DNA from: Diadema setosum
Lineage: Eukaryota > Echinodermata > Echinoidea > Diadematoida > Diadematidae
Length of the DNA stretch: 64,000 bases
Direction of reading: 5' to 3'
Assembly (NCBI GenBank): GCA_033980235.1
Contig: CM067070.1
Span: forward strand, 27,928,627 to 27,992,626
Positions 1 to 12,171 of this stretch are shown here, piece by piece. Both the position numbers and the translations under genes were made by a program. The notes below the pieces were generated by a model. It was not told the origin of the DNA. It did no database searches and saw only the letters and a list, made by a program, of their open reading frames with translations. Within the stretch, counting starts at the first letter, position 1. The number at the start of each line of letters is the position of its first letter.

Positions 1-1290
1 GGGCCTCTGAAAACAACTAGGTAAATTCAAAAATAATTGTGCAATGGATACAATCTGTACGAATACTGATATGAATACAAACATTCACTAATTATAACTC
101 TAGCAACGACTCTTCAAGTATAAACTTCAGCAAAAAGAGCACTCCAAGATTTCGATAAAATGACGTTGTGGGTGTGTGCGTGTGCTGTCTTTGATGATTC
201 AGCAACTTGCACGTAAACCCCTTCACCCAGCAGAATGTTTATGTGTAAAAGTAATGCAGGTAAAAGAACGGTGTTAATAACTTCTTTCACGCTAAAGGAT
301 GAATATGAAATTGGTTAAAGTGAAGCATGTTCTTATTAAAATGTCATTACAATTAGATATTAATTTACAAATTGATTGAAACACAAATACTTCAGAAATC
401 TTCATGTACAGTACATTTTGAATAGTTAAAGTCGGCGTCTCTCTCTCAATTCAGCAAATATACACAGCCAAAAGCAACCCCTCTGCACTGCTTGGTATTA
501 TGGTTTATCAGGGGAATTTCAACACTTATTGACAAATTTCTGTGTGGAAACGAAGATACTTTTAGTAATGCACGAAATGTAATGTAATCAAATGTAATGA
601 ATTTAGTAATGCAATCAAAAGTCGAAAGGCTGATTGGAAGGGGGGGGGGGTCTTCGAAATACTCTGTTTCTGGTATTTGCCTAAGTGCTGTTGTTTCTTT
701 AATAATCTTTCCTTTTGACCCTTCAAACCTTTTTTTTTTTCACCGCACGTTATTTCATGGTTTGTTTGTTTGTTGTTTACGGTTGGGTGAGCCTAATGTA
801 AGGGAAATGGCTATGTTCAGCCCTTCTGAAACGTCATATGTATTAAATTTAAAAAAAAAAGAGTTGACAGCAGGTATTGTTTCAACACGTAACAACACAT
901 GTTGCGTGTTCATAACACTTAGTCACGAGAAACATTCTCAAGACAAAAAAAAAAAATGTTTTACATATACCTCCGAATATGACTTTTGGGACTTTTGAAA
1001 GTAATACATTCTTAAATAATATACTCTTCTAACTCGTGTATAAATCATTATTTTTTTCACGCAGAAGTTAGCCAGCATGTATATAAATATCCCTACCAGA
1101 TGATATATTGTGCTCTAAATCTCAACAATTTACACGATTTTTTTTTTTAAGTATGCACTGTTGGGAGCAACGTTCGTGTTGTGTGTGTTTCACATATATC
1201 CATGTAATTTGTGCAGATTTCATGTCTTTGTCCATTGATGTTTATGAAGTTAGAGTCATTGTTTGCAAATCAAAGTATGATCACCCTAAA
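1..1290. repeat. Segmental duplication, left copy, part 1
   Basis: This stretch aligns by eye, in direct orientation, with about 20489-20920. Shared landmarks include GGGCCT.TGAAA, TTGTGCAAT.GATACAA, ACAAA/CATTCACTAA, TGAGTATAAAC/AAGTATAAAC, a GT-rich tract, GAAGCAT.TT and TTTATGAAGTT followed by TTAGAGTC. In the right copy this sequence is intron between the first exon and the signal-anchor exon of the sulfotransferase gene. By analogy this copy is also intron, and its signal-anchor exon would lie just left of base 1. The open frames here (for example 597-998) have no family features and depend on A runs. The copy is diverged, with several indels. Confidence is in the homology, not in any gene content. 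Confidence 0.6.
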
Positions 1291-1314
1291 AAAAAAAGAA
1301 TAGTATACCATTGA

Positions 1315-1890
1315 GATTACCATTCAATTACCTTTCAGAATCTACCACTGAAATATTCTTGTACCATTCGTTTTACCATTCATTACCATTCAGAATCTAC
1401 CACTGAAAATATGAATGATACTATTTACCATTCAATTTACCATTCAAAAGTAATCTAAATAATTGGAACATCTCATTTGCATTTTGAAGGGTAAATGAAT
1501 GGAATCATTTACCATCATTTTACCACTCAAAACTAATTTAAATAATTGGAACATCTTATTTGCATATTGAAGGGTAATTGAATGGTATATTTTACCATTC
1601 ATTCTACCATTCAAACTAATTTAAATGATTGGAACATCTAATTTGCATATTGAAGGGCAAATGAATGGTACTATTTACCATTCAATTTACTATTCAGAGC
1701 TAATTTAAATAATTGGAACATCTAATTTGCATATTGAAGGGTAAATGAATTGTACTTTTTACCATTCAATTTACCATTCAATTGAATGGTACTATTTACC
1801 ATTCAATTCACCATTCAGAACTAATTAAAATAATTGGAACACCTGATTTGCATATGGAAGGGTAAATGAATGGTATAATTTACCCTTCAC
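1315..1890. repeat. Tandem array, ~85-120 bp diverged units
   Basis: Units repeat the order: TTACCATTCA, then ACTAATTTAAATAATTGGAA, then CATCTAATTTGCATATTGAA, then GGGTAAATGAATGGTA. About five copies are visible, with start points near 1440, 1530, 1610, 1690 and 1815. Unit length varies because the TACCATTCA blocks at the joins have themselves expanded. No gene is seen. The array grades into the shorter-period array to the right. Confidence 0.85.
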
Positions 1891-2400
1891 TCTACCATTC
1901 AACACCGAATCATTGGTCTACCCTTCAGCTTACCACTGGTTTACCCTTCAGCATACCATTCAGCTTACCACTGGTTTACCATTCAGCATACCATTCAGCT
2001 TACCACTCAGCTTACCATTGGTCTACCCTTCAGCGTACCACTCAGCTTACCCTTCACCATACCATTCAGCTCACCACTTGTTTACCCTTCAGCATACCAC
2101 TGAGCTCACCATTGGTCTACCCTTCAGCATACCACTCAGCTTACCATTTGTTTACACTTCAGCATACCATTCAGCTTTCCACTGGTTTACCCTTCAGCAT
2201 ACCACTCAGCTTACCATTGGTTTACACTTCAGCATACCATTCCGCTTTCCACTGGTTTACGCTTCAGCATACCACTCAACCCACCATTGGTCTATCCTTC
2301 AGCCCTTACCATTCAATATTTTCACCTTTCACTCATCCGTTGATTTTGCCCACCACTGACTTACCATTCAGATACCAGTGACTTACCATTCAGTGTCTTT
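1890..2400. repeat. Minisatellite of CATTCAGCTTACCACT-type units
   Basis: About fifteen short units alternate CAGCATACCA, CAGCTTACCACT and GGTTTACCCTT. The period (~34 bp, often as paired sub-units) keeps more than one frame open, giving long frames (171 and 148 codons) rich in Ser, Leu, Tyr and His. Those frames are products of the repeat: two overlapping frames are open together and neither resembles a known protein. Confidence 0.85.
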
Positions 2401-2503
2401 GAAGGGTATCCCAATGGTATACCATTGGATTACCACTCACTCTCTATCACGCATCGAATTCTTATATACAGGAGAATAGCAATATCATTTTTGTTCATGG
2501 TTG

Positions 2504-2665
2504 CTGATGATATTCATTACATTCTTATTAATAAAATCCACAATGCTGCTTAATCACAGTTTGTGATATCATTTTTGTACATAATTACTGATGATATTCA
2601 TTACATTCTTATTAATAAAATCCACAACGCTGCTTAATCACAGTTTGTGATGAAACATAATGTAT
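2504..2665. repeat. 84-bp tandem duplication, two copies
   Basis: CTGATGATATTCATTACATT starts at 2504 and again at 2588. The two copies are almost identical through CTTAATCACAGTTTGTGAT. No coding potential is seen. Confidence 0.85.
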
Positions 2666-2887
2666 ACACAATTCCTAACAATGTTAAAGTTCAATTCCAG
2701 CATAAATGTGAAAGATCACAATGTTTTCATCAATTTTCTTGAATTTTAAAAATTTGAGTTTTAACTTATTTGAATATTCATGATTGTTACCATTCATTTA
2801 CCATTCATTTACCTTTCATCTACCATTGGTCTCGTGTTCATAGGGGCATATCACGTAACGGATATGTGTACATATATTTATATGATA

Positions 2888-3440
2888 CAGTCGAACCTGC
2901 CTTAGCGGCCACCTGTCTATAGCGGCCACTGAAATATCCCCCGAGAGAAAAGTCCTGAATACCCTCTGTATAGCGGCCACCTGTTTAACTTGGCCATTCA
3001 GTGGCCACGAATTGTTTTCCTCCTTAGATTTTAACCTGTCTATAGCGGCCACAGACCTGATGGAGCCGTAGCCGAGCTGCTTTGTAGCCTGCTAGTCATT
3101 CATGGGCAACGTGCAGTGATCGCCATCGCTGCATTCAACACTCATTCAGTCATGATAATGCACTAGCGTTACGTTTTTCTTCACAACTACATATTGCATG
3201 CCCTACTATGCAACATTTTCATAAACACCCGGCCGGCTTTGTTCAATGCATGAAACACATGTGTGCATAGATCCTACGTCTACGAAAACACGTACATGTA
3301 AGTATAGAATGTATACAACAATGATACATGTACATGCAGGTAATGCACACAAGTTGGATGACCTGTCTACAGCGACCACCTGTCTACAATGGCCACTCTT
3401 TTCGCCTCCCTTGGGTGGCTGCTAAACACAAGTGTGACTG
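2888..3440. mobile_element. pogo/Tigger-like MITE with TA target duplication
   Basis: The left end reads TA then CAGTCGAACCTGCCTTAGCG. The right end reads GTGTGACTG then TA, so the terminal repeats are imperfectly inverted. Internal copies of CTGTCTATAGCGGCCAC recur near 2910, 2970, 3040 and 3365. CAGTCGAACCTG-type ends with a TA duplication are known for pogo/Tigger members of the Tc1-mariner superfamily. No transposase frame is present, so it is non-autonomous. It lies inside sequence that separates the two halves of the left segmental-duplication copy. Confidence 0.7.
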
Positions 3441-4060
3441 TATGTATACACCACACCATATTCATAGGTACAATATGATATTTATGTATTTCATAAATAG
3501 ATAACTGGTTATAAATGTGAGATATTAATGTTCCATAGTAATTATAGACTGAATTGCACAAAGAATGCCAACCGAAAAAGAGGTAACAATGATTTCAAAT
3601 CGGGTATTCATCTCAAATGAAAATATAGTTTGCAAATAAAAAAGTTCATTAAAAACAGTTGGGGGAAAAATAAAAACAACCACAAGAACCAAACAAATCA
3701 CTAAGATCTAGAGCTCTATCTTTAACACATGTCATCTTCATGCATTCTATAATCTAAGACTGTTTAAATTCAGTAGATACTGATAGAGAACCAGCGGTAT
3801 AAAGAACCTACAGAATAGCAGCATGACTCTATGATATGGTTTGACCCACCTCCCTGCAGCAAAAAAAAAAAAAAAAAACAAAAAGCAAAAAACCAAATCA
3901 TAGCTTTAATAGACTTTTATCTTTCTAAATGAATTTAGATTTTAAACTATGGTGATATTCACGAGTAAACCTTGCAAATAGGTCAATTAAATCTTACTAT
4001 TAGGTCGACTTCTCTTCTAAAATTCTAGCATGATAAACATTAAACTGTTATTCTGAAACA
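3441..4060. other. Non-coding spacer
   Basis: AT-rich sequence with an A18 tract near 3861. No gene-like frame or clear repeat was seen. Confidence 0.6.
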
Positions 4061-5120
4061 CCTTTCACCATTGACAGATGTTGCTGACAACTGAAAAACG
4101 ACCATTGAAATACCTTTCACCATGGACATTTGCCATCGGCCCCTAGAACCTACCATTGAAATATTTTTGACCATTGACAGTTATCACTGACCAACATTGA
4201 CCAACCATTCAAATATATTTCACCATTGACAGTGGTTACCACTGCTCACTGGAAACCTACTGAAATAACTTTCACCATTAGAGCATGGTTTTCTATATTT
4301 ATAAGTAAGTTGTTAAGACGGTTGAAGGGAAGTGAATCTCACTGCATCAGGGAAAAATACAAGAAGTTTCTTAACATTATCACGCACTTATGAGCAAGGC
4401 AATAGACAACGGGAGGCAAAATTCCACAAGTAATGAAATGATCATAGTAAGAAATACCACTTTCAATGCACTGAAAAGCTGCCATTAAAATCCCCTTCAT
4501 AAGTGAAAGTCACTACTGACAACTCGAAAACTACAAATGTACAAATGGCAGTTACCATTGACCACTAAAAACCTATCATGCAAATACCCTTCACCATTGA
4601 CAGTTACCACTGACCACAGGAAACCTACCATTCAAATACTCTTCACCATTGACAGTTACCACTGACCACTGGAAACCTACCATTCAAATACCCTTCACCA
4701 TTGACAGTTGTCAAGACCATTGGAAATCCACCATTCAAATACCCTGTACCTTTGACAGTAACCATTGACCTCTGGAAACCTATCATTCAAATACCCTTCA
4801 CCTTTGGCAGTTACCACTGACCACTCGAAACCTACCATTCACATACCCTTCAACATTGGCAGTTGTCAAGACCACTGGAAACCCACCATTCAAATACCCT
4901 GTACCTTTGACAGTTACCATTGACCTCTGGAAACCTATCATTCAAATACCCTTCACCTGTCATTAAAATACCCTTTACCATTGGCAGTTACCACTGACCA
5001 CTGGAAACCTACCATTCAATTACCCTTCAACATTTACAGTTACCTTTCATTACCTTTCAATTACCCTTCACCATTGACAGTTACACTTCATTTCCATTCA
5101 ATTACCATTGACGATTTTTG
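4060..5120. repeat. 52-bp tandem satellite, diverged
   Basis: The clearest units start GGAAACCTACCATTCAAATA at 4619 and 4671, a period of 52 bp. Each continues through CTTCACCATTGACAGTTACC and ACTGACCACT. Units to the left are degraded, and units to the right vary in length and become shorter near 5030. The ACCATT core is shared with the arrays at 1315-2400, so all three blocks probably grew from related sequence. There are no equal-length unique spacers, so this is not a CRISPR array. Confidence 0.85.
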
Positions 5121-5219
5121 TAAGGGCTGATGATGATTTCTGAAGAAACAATCATCGAAAACCTTGATGGATTAATCCAAGAATATATCAGTGTGATACA
5201 GTCGTAAAAGTCAGCGTAG

Positions 5220-5910
5220 TCTGCAAATGTGCATCCTTTCTTTAAAAAAAAAAAAAAAAATCGCGAACCTGGTCAACAAAATCTGACGAGTGATTGAGCA
5301 GACAAATCACATCTTCGCAGACACGTTGTCTATGTAATGGAGACAATGTTTTAGCAACGAGGAAGATCAATTTGTGCAGTGTTAGATTGTACCTTCACAT
5401 TTTTTATCATTGTACTTAACAAGAAATTTTCACTGATCGTATAGCTTACGAATGAGCTATACCACTCATTACATGACCTAGTTATCTGTACGCCACACGT
5501 GATTGCCTAAATATTCAATGATCTCATAATACCAGGATGTCGTCTAATATAGCTACCACACATACATCTGTTCTAACTAACATTTATTCATTTTGTAAAG
5601 TAAGAGAAGGACTTACCTTTCTCGACAAAACAATTAAACGACAAATACGGCAGATTATGCGCGACCACACCCAGCCGCTAATGAGAATAGCGGCTATACA
5701 TAGTACGTTCAGGAGCATCGCGCGTACATAATGCACAATGAAGGTTTTATGTGCCGAAGTGCACATACGAGCTCGAGAAATTATGACTGACGGGTCCTGG
5801 TACCGGATAGAGTTCTCGCAAGTTCATTAGGTTGGTTATTGGCTATTGGTTTTAGATAAGATGATCAAGGGTTGAATTCTTCGTTTTTCTTTCCAACGTA
5901 TAAACAGAAC
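5220..5910. repeat. Segmental duplication, left copy, part 2
   Basis: Aligns with about 21110-21870. Shared landmarks are AACCTGGTCAACAAAAT, the splice-donor block TTACC.CTCTCGACAA, GACCACACCCA.CCGCT followed by GAGAATA.CGG, ACGAGCT.GAG and AAGGGTTGAATT followed by TTTCTTTCCAA. Together with bases 1-1290 it forms one duplicated block interrupted by about 3.9 kb of tandem arrays that the right copy lacks. Confidence 0.65.
5617..5720 (-). other. Putative non-coding first exon of a tandem sulfotransferase paralogue
   Basis: Read on the minus strand, this stretch ends GTCGAGAAAG followed by the consensus donor GTAAGT. The homologous stretch of the right copy ends GTCGAGAGCG followed by GTAAGT at 21525. 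A donor kept in both copies while the flanks diverge suggests a real 5' untranslated exon. The 5' boundary is not visible and 5720 is a guess. The following exons would lie left of this window, so the identity of the paralogue is inference from the right copy only. Confidence 0.4.
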
Positions 5911-6009
5911 ATCATGTAAGTTATTAGACAACTAGGGCCCTACGTCGGAGAACCGAGTCTGCTTGTAATGGCATCATAAATGTGCATCTTTGAAGGCGAT
6001 TTATGACAT

Positions 6010-6310
6010 TAAAAAAAAATATCACAGGTAAAAATGTCAGATGTCAGAGGTAACAATGCAAGAGGCAAAGATGTAAGAAGTAAAAAAGTCAGAGGTATAC
6101 GTCAAAGGTAAAAATGTTTGGGTTAAAAATGTCAGAGATAAAAGTATCACAGGTCGAAGCGCCTGTAATAATATAACGCCAGAGGTAAAATGACAGAGGA
6201 AAAAATGTCAGAATTGATATAATGTCAGAAGTAAAAAGGCCAAAAGTTTCAGAGGAAGTGTACGTGAAAAATGTTAGAGGTTATAAGGACATTGGTATAC
6301 ATGAAAATGT
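6010..6310. repeat. ~15-bp minisatellite, GTCAGAGGTAAAAAT
   Basis: About eighteen imperfect copies of GTCAGAGGTAAAAAT and close variants (GTAAGAAGTAAAAAA, GTCAGAGATAAAAGT). Not coding. Confidence 0.8.
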
Positions 6311-6524
6311 CACATTTTAGATATACCAAGAAATCAACAATTGATCGTATTTAGAAACAGTAAAAACGCGATATTTTGCAGTGCATATGGTTGTAGATTC
6401 ACTTTGAAGATGACAAGTGCATTATCCTATACATCAAGCATCACTCACGTCTGCCATATTTTGCCCTCCTGTCTTCCTGTTATGCTTATTTTTGTTTAAC
6501 CTGTTTTTAGCATTAGTGCTTTAA

Positions 6525-7532
6525 CCCATACCGGGCCACCTACGGGATATTCCGTAGTTCGTTTGAACGCCACAGAGGCCACATACCTGCATACGGAATA
6601 TTGCATGAATTGACATATAAACGACGTCATTCTAAAGTTCTTTCACCTTCTAACCTTTGACAACATATCCCAGGAAAGATTGTATATGGAATACGATCTT
6701 TGATCCCAGAATGCTTTGCTACCTTGTCTGCGATAATTCAAGAATGTTTTGTCAGTCGAACGCCAACAATATCGTAAAAATCATCGAAAAATGTGTGTTT
6801 ACATGGAATAACGGGAATAACCACGAAGCGTCAGTGGGTGCTATCTACAGCTGTACGGAGTGCTTGATTTTGGATTTTCTGCCGCAGTTTTTGAGGAGGT
6901 GTGGACATTTGCCTGGCGACAATTCGACTGCGATAATAGTCCCACATGTACATCCACATGTATGTAAAATAATTGTATAATTCAGTCGAAACTGAAAAGC
7001 TGTAGACCTAGGCTTAGTTAGACCGTATCTATCGTGACGAGTTTCGCTTCAACAAACTATAGGATGCACGCATCATACTATTGATTTCCCGTGCACTTGC
7101 AATGGCTTCCTCGACATAAACATAAACATAAGCCTGCAATTATGGTATCAGTGGTCATGATATTTATATGTCCAGAAAGCTTGACACTCTGATCATTTCA
7201 TTTTTGGTACTGGATGTGTAAAATTACAACATTTGTTATTTTTAATCCATGAATGAAAGCAAACAAACAAATTGATTTTTGTAACTTTTGGATTACTGTA
7301 CTTCACTTCTGCTGAGTACTATGACTGCACTGTACATTTAATGCCAGCATGTTTTATACCATTTTAAAGGGAATATCTTCTTTCAAATGACATATAACTT
7401 GTATATGTTTTAATCATTGCTTGCTAATAAAGAGCAATTATTTGGAGAGTTGTCTACCTGTCGGTGTGTGTGTGCAAACGGTGCTGGGCCACTGCGGTGT
7501 TCGTTTACACAAGTGCGTTGGCCCGATATGGG
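6525..7532. mobile_element. TTAA-flanked non-autonomous DNA transposon (piggyBac-like)
   Basis: The sequence reads TTAA (6521-6524) then CCCATACCGGGCCA. At the other end TGGCCCGATATGGG is followed by TTAA (7533-7536; the duplicated target). The ends are inverted repeats of about 14-15 bp, and TTCGTTT.AAC recurs just inside both. TTAA duplication with CCC-initial termini is known for piggyBac; Kolobok also uses TTAA. The frame at 6657-6980 (107 codons) shows no DDE transposase motif and may be chance or a degraded remnant. Confidence 0.75.
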
Positions 7533-7536
7533 TTAA

Positions 7537-9400
7537 AAAAGCTCTAAAATGTGAGTTAAAGATAGAAACAACCACTGTAAAAATTTGAATCGGTAAAATC
7601 AATGTCAAGTTTTGTTAAATATACAAAATGTGAACAATAGTTATGATGAAAATGCTTCCAGACTAAACCGTCTGCAGTTAAGGTTTATTGAGAAAAAAAT
7701 CTCCTTATATTTTAGGCTTTTTCCCGAAAATTTCATATGAGAGGATGTTTTGTAGTACAACAGACCTACACATATGCATCAAATGTCATATCGTGATTTT
7801 TTATTTAAATCACTGTTCCCGAAGGTAAACAGGACCTTTAACGATTTAAAGGACACCAAAAAAAAAAAGAAAAAAAAAGAGAAAAAGAAATGTGGATTGA
7901 GTGAGAGCAGAAACATTAGTAGAGCACATCAGTAAAAGCTAGAGGAGAATTGTACAATCCATACTTGCTGGTACATTTATAGGAAACACAATGGTAATTT
8001 CAACCTTGGATTTTGATAATTCAATTCTTACACCGAGTCGAATATAGAATGTTTCTTTTAATATTTATTTATTCATTTCTTTATTTATCGATTTCTTTAT
8101 TTCTTTCTTTCTTTCTTTCTTTATTTATTTATTTATTGAAATATTTGTATTCAGTATAGCTCGATGAGCATGCTGATAATACATCAAGGTCCTAATATGC
8201 ACCGTAATAAAGACAAGATACAAATATTACCATAAAAAATTACTCCAAAACAATTGCTGTTTAATTCTGATAATAGATATCATACATATATCGGCAAAAA
8301 AAATCTTAACAATCGATAAAATTTCAAAGCAGGTATATTACAAGGAACCCTCTTCAATCAATTCAAAACTATCATTTCATTACTACACGCACCATGATTA
8401 TCATGTACACAAATTAACATACATTGTATTTGCACCCACGCAGACACACATACAAACACACACACACACACACACAAAAACATTACATACATACCAATCA
8501 CATAGACATCAGATACTCAAACATACATACATACACATGCATGCAACTAAATGCACAATGTACTCAATTTAGGTTGAAGAAAGATCCTAGCCAGCAGCTA
8601 CCTATTTCTATTAACGTATAAGAAATCTAGAATTATAATGTATAGAAAACCACTATTTTATTAATCTTTGAACAACATAACATTATTGCCCATCCCTACA
8701 AGTCCAAGAAAGGTACCAATCATTCATTCATTCATATTTTATTTTCATTTTCCAAACAATTTACATAGGTAATACTAATGTCAAAATGATGGTATTTTCT
8801 TGTAACGTAGGCCTATAGTGTCACATGATCAGTAAAAGTACATTTTCTTTCATTAAGGACTTAATGGAAATGAGAATCCTCGAATCAACTTCAACAATTT
8901 TTAAATTATACGTATTCGGAGAAGAACAGGCACAGGGTGAAGTGAGTGACCTGTGGTGAACTAAAATAAACCCAATCTCACTTCAAACCAACAACACATG
9001 CACTAAAGCTTTTAACCAAATTTTTCCGAAGGAAGTTTATCCAAACAAAGACTGAAATTAAAACTTGAATTTCAAATCTGTCTTCAAGAAGATCTTGATT
9101 TACTACATTATCAGTAAGAATAACTGAATGATCTCAATACTCTACCTGTCAAACGCAAAGCAGAGTAGTTGCCTTTATTAGTTGTTGTTTTTTTTTCCAA
9201 AAAGCAATACATACACCAAAGCTACAATCTTAATTTCTTTTAGGAAGCGTACCCAATAATAAATATAATTGACCCCAATGAATCTTGTTGTCTATTGTAC
9301 AAAATTATGACATACTGCAAGTAGATGAACAGTGAGCATTACAAACTAACAAAACAGCGAAGGGTTGATGTGAAGGCTCATGAGCTGTTGAGATCAGTAT
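7537..9400. other. AT-rich spacer with simple repeats
   Basis: Holds A-rich runs (7857-7890), (TTTA)n/(TTTC)n near 8040-8140, (CA)n near 8455-8475, (CATA)n near 8520 and an (ATTC)n block at 8725-8740. The (ATTC)n block is followed by TTTTATTTTCATTTTCCAAA, which resembles the reversed 3' tail of jockey/CR1-type elements seen elsewhere in the window. No gene was recognised. Confidence 0.5.
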
Positions 9401-10724
9401 CGTATTGATAAATATCAGACGTGCCGTTTAACAAGTTTTGCTCGGCTACTTTCTGGCACTGACGTCCTTGGACAAGATTTCTTTATCCACCATTCCCTCT
9501 TGACCCAAGTTTATAAATGGGTACCAGTTCTGACAATGCCCGGCTGCAAGAAATGGCAGGGCCCTCTCGTACAACTGCGTCAACGCCAGAGAGGCTACCC
9601 TTTATCTGTTTATGATAAAGAAGACCATGCATGGGAGACTGTGTGTAGTATGTACAGGTGTAACACGTGCTTTAGTAAAGGATTACTTTTTACATAATTA
9701 AGTGATTATAATCGATTGACTGTAAAATGTTAATCAGAACAAGGAGTTTGGATGTAGCAAATATCCAGGTGAGTTTAAAAAGTTTTGATATTTTCAAATA
9801 TCAAATTCGTCAATGGTACCGGTCCAATACATCACTTTGAGAGCATGACGAAGACAAAGGGGGTATAGCAGGGGAGTGGTGCTGGGAAGTTTTGTTCCCC
9901 ATTCTGCTTATCAGCGTTAAGAATGCTGCGTGCAAATATCATACTGCTACTCCCACCCCCCGTTTCAGACAATCTTTAACAAAATATTATCAGGATCAGG
10001 TGCGAAATGATAGTACTAGTGGTAATAACAATAATAGCAATAACACTGACAATAAAAAGTGATATTTTTGTAAAGGGTTGTTATAACATCGTGTATTAAT
10101 TCCGAACTGTACTACGTGCTATGCATTCCTTTGATTTTTTTTTTTATTCTGTGCTGTTCTTCTGCACACATACTTATTACCTTCCTTTAATAGGTAGATA
10201 TTAAACAAAGTCAGCCATTCTGTGAAATCTTTTTTTTTTTAATCAACGTGTTGAAAGAAAGCAAATATGAAATGAAAAGAAAAAATGAGATGATATCAAG
10301 CCAAATGAAATCAAATGAGTTTAGATCGCTCTCCCGACTATACAATGGCTGGTCTGTCGGCAGGTATGGGACCCTGAAACAGATACCTTGCAAACCCAAC
10401 TATCACTATACAATGACAGTTTTCGTCAGAAATACTTTTCGCGATGCGGATTCCTTGCGCTTTCATAAGATAGGTGAATTTTATGGACTGATACAATAAT
10501 AACTGAGTAATCTGACTATGATGTTACGATGAAAAGATCTGCGGTGAGCACAAGTCCAACTCCATCATGGTCGATGGTATGAAATCATCAGTGATTATTC
10601 TTTTTTTTCAGAAGAAAAAGATCTGATGACGACTATTGAAATGATACGTTAATCAACGCTTCCAACAAAAGCAGTCGACACTCTTTGCTCTTTACACAAA
10701 CGTAGACAAAATATAATAGCGGCC
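9401..10724. other. Intergenic or 3'-flanking sequence
   Basis: No convincing gene. The frame at 9500-9697 (65 codons) reads without family motifs. Since the sulfotransferase is read on the minus strand, bases just below 10725 are its 3' flank. A minus-strand AATAAA is present near 10143-10148, about 580 bases past the stop, and could be the poly(A) signal; this is a guess. Confidence 0.4.
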
Positions 10725-11677
10725 TCAATCATGATCCCGCCGTATGTTTTCTGGTATTTTGTAGCCAAAGTACGCCATATCGGTTGCAAGCCTCTTTTTC
10801 AATTTGTCAAACTGCTCATCAGAAAGCGTGTCATAATATTTTTTCAAGATGGCATCATCGCTGCTATTCGAAACGTCAAGTGACTTATATGGGTGGAATC
10901 TAGAATCCACACCCATGAGCTTTAGTGCCTCAATGACATCTTCAGTATACGTCTCCAGTTTGCCAATGTAGTCGAAGCCAAGGCAAAGATTGCAGAGCTT
11001 GTACACGTCCTGCCAGTGAATGTCACGATTGTTGTCCAGGTAGTAGTCGATGAATTCTTTAAAGGTGACATTATACATTTCGCTCTTTACCGACGGGCCA
11101 GGCATTTCCGCTTTGGAGTGATTTCCATATTTAATGTATATTTTCTTATTATGATGACGACGACTACCAAGATTTCTATTGGGATAGGCCTCTAGTCGAT
11201 CTCGAAATGCAGCCAAGATATGAGTGAATGGATTACGAACGAAGATCACCTTCGTAAAGTTGGCAACGTATAATTTCCTTGCACTCTGTTTCACATTTCT
11301 CAGGTACTTAAAATTTTTCTTTAAAAGCGTGTTGGATTCCCTTGCTGCCAGTTTGGCGTCTTCAGGTACAAAGCCGTTGACGCTGAGGAGGAGTCTGCCC
11401 CAGTTAGTGCCGCCACACTTGGGGACGAAGAGAAGTAGTGTCCGCTGATTCGGGAGGACCCTGAAGCGGCCACAGGATTCCGCAAGACGCGGGGAGAAGC
11501 TGATGTTGTTCCGCAAACACTCACGGCGCAAGGTTTCCTGGCGAGCCGCCTGTATGTCGCTCATACTCGTGGGTGGTGAGATTTCCTTGAAGAGATATTT
11601 TTGAGGACAGAAATAGAAAATTTTGTAACCAGTGCGAAGGAAGGCCAGTTGCATAATGACATTGACTCGATGTATTA
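10725..11677 (-). CDS. Carbohydrate sulfotransferase, catalytic exon (HNK-1ST/CHST8-14 class)
   Basis: A Golgi enzyme that moves sulfate from PAPS to a sugar hydroxyl of glycans. Counting from the ATG at 11654 (309 residues), the 5'-phosphosulfate loop VPKCGGTNWGRLLL lies at about 77-90. The 3'-phosphate motif VIFVRNPFTHILAAFRDR lies at about 136-152. HW (213-214) and CNLCLGFDYIGKLET (221-235) follow, all typical of the Sulfotransfer_2 family. NIS50, NFT132, NHS178 and NVT195 are possible N-glycosylation sites in a lumenal domain. A TAA in the same frame lies about 45 bases upstream of the ATG. A possible acceptor (TCATAG, exon from 11677) sits between that stop and the ATG and gives a phase-1 join to the signal-anchor exon at 20197-20308. 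The pyrimidine tract there is poor, so this boundary is uncertain and an extra stem exon is possible. The joined protein would be about 346 residues, within the family's usual 330-430. Substrate cannot be told from sequence. Confidence 0.9.
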
Positions 11678-11834
11678 CTATGATTATATAAACCCCTTTT
11701 TATCAATCTATAGGTATTCAAATGTTGAAACCTGACCCTTGTATACTATATTTTAAGAGATGGCATAGTTTTCGTTGAGACGGGGATTCAGATTTGAACC
11801 CTTTTGCGAGATGAATTACAGTAATTCATCTCGC

Positions 11835-11837
<3 letters not shown>

Positions 11838-11869
<32 letters not shown>
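11838..11869. repeat. (TA)n microsatellite
   Basis: About 16 TA units. A GAAGAG-family MITE is inserted in it, with ATAT on both sides. Confidence 0.9.
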
Positions 11870-11872
<3 letters not shown>

Positions 11873-12116
11873 GGGTTTGTTTGCAAAAACCGATAAGTCC
11901 ATTTTTGAAGATTTTGAAGTAAGATCTCTGTCATAAAGTACAAAATAATACCTTTTAAATGATATATTGGTCACTACATATAAAGGTATATTTTTTAACT
12001 TATGGTCAAAATTAGCAAAAATTTTCTTATTATTCTCTTTATTTTTCTTGAACTTTAATCGCAAATATCTCCATTTGGCAAATATGGACTTATCGGTTTT
12101 TGCAAACAAACTCTTC
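11870..12116 (+). mobile_element. GAAGAG-family MITE, copy 1
   Basis: A 247-bp element. It starts GAAGGGTTTGTTTGCAAAAA and ends with the inverse of GAAGAGTTTGTTTGCAAAAA. The terminal inverted repeat runs about 33 bp, to ...GATAAGTCCAT. The flanks are ATAT on both sides. There is no transposase. A frame on the minus strand runs through almost the whole element (see findings). Taken here as forward orientation. Confidence 0.85.
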
Positions 12117-12133
12117 ATATATATATATATACA

Positions 12134-12171
<38 letters not shown>

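Noticed and set aside
1866..2381. 171-codon and overlapping 148-codon open frames
   Set aside because: Both are read from a short-period minisatellite whose unit lacks stops in two frames. The composition is repetitive and no homology is evident.
4060..5120. CRISPR-like array of ~50-bp repeats
   Set aside because: Whole units repeat with no unique spacers, repeats are diverged, and the DNA is animal. It is a satellite.
6657..6980. Transposase gene inside the TTAA element
   Set aside because: No DDE/DDD motif or piggyBac-like Cys-rich tail was seen in the 107 codons, and the element is too short for a full transposase.
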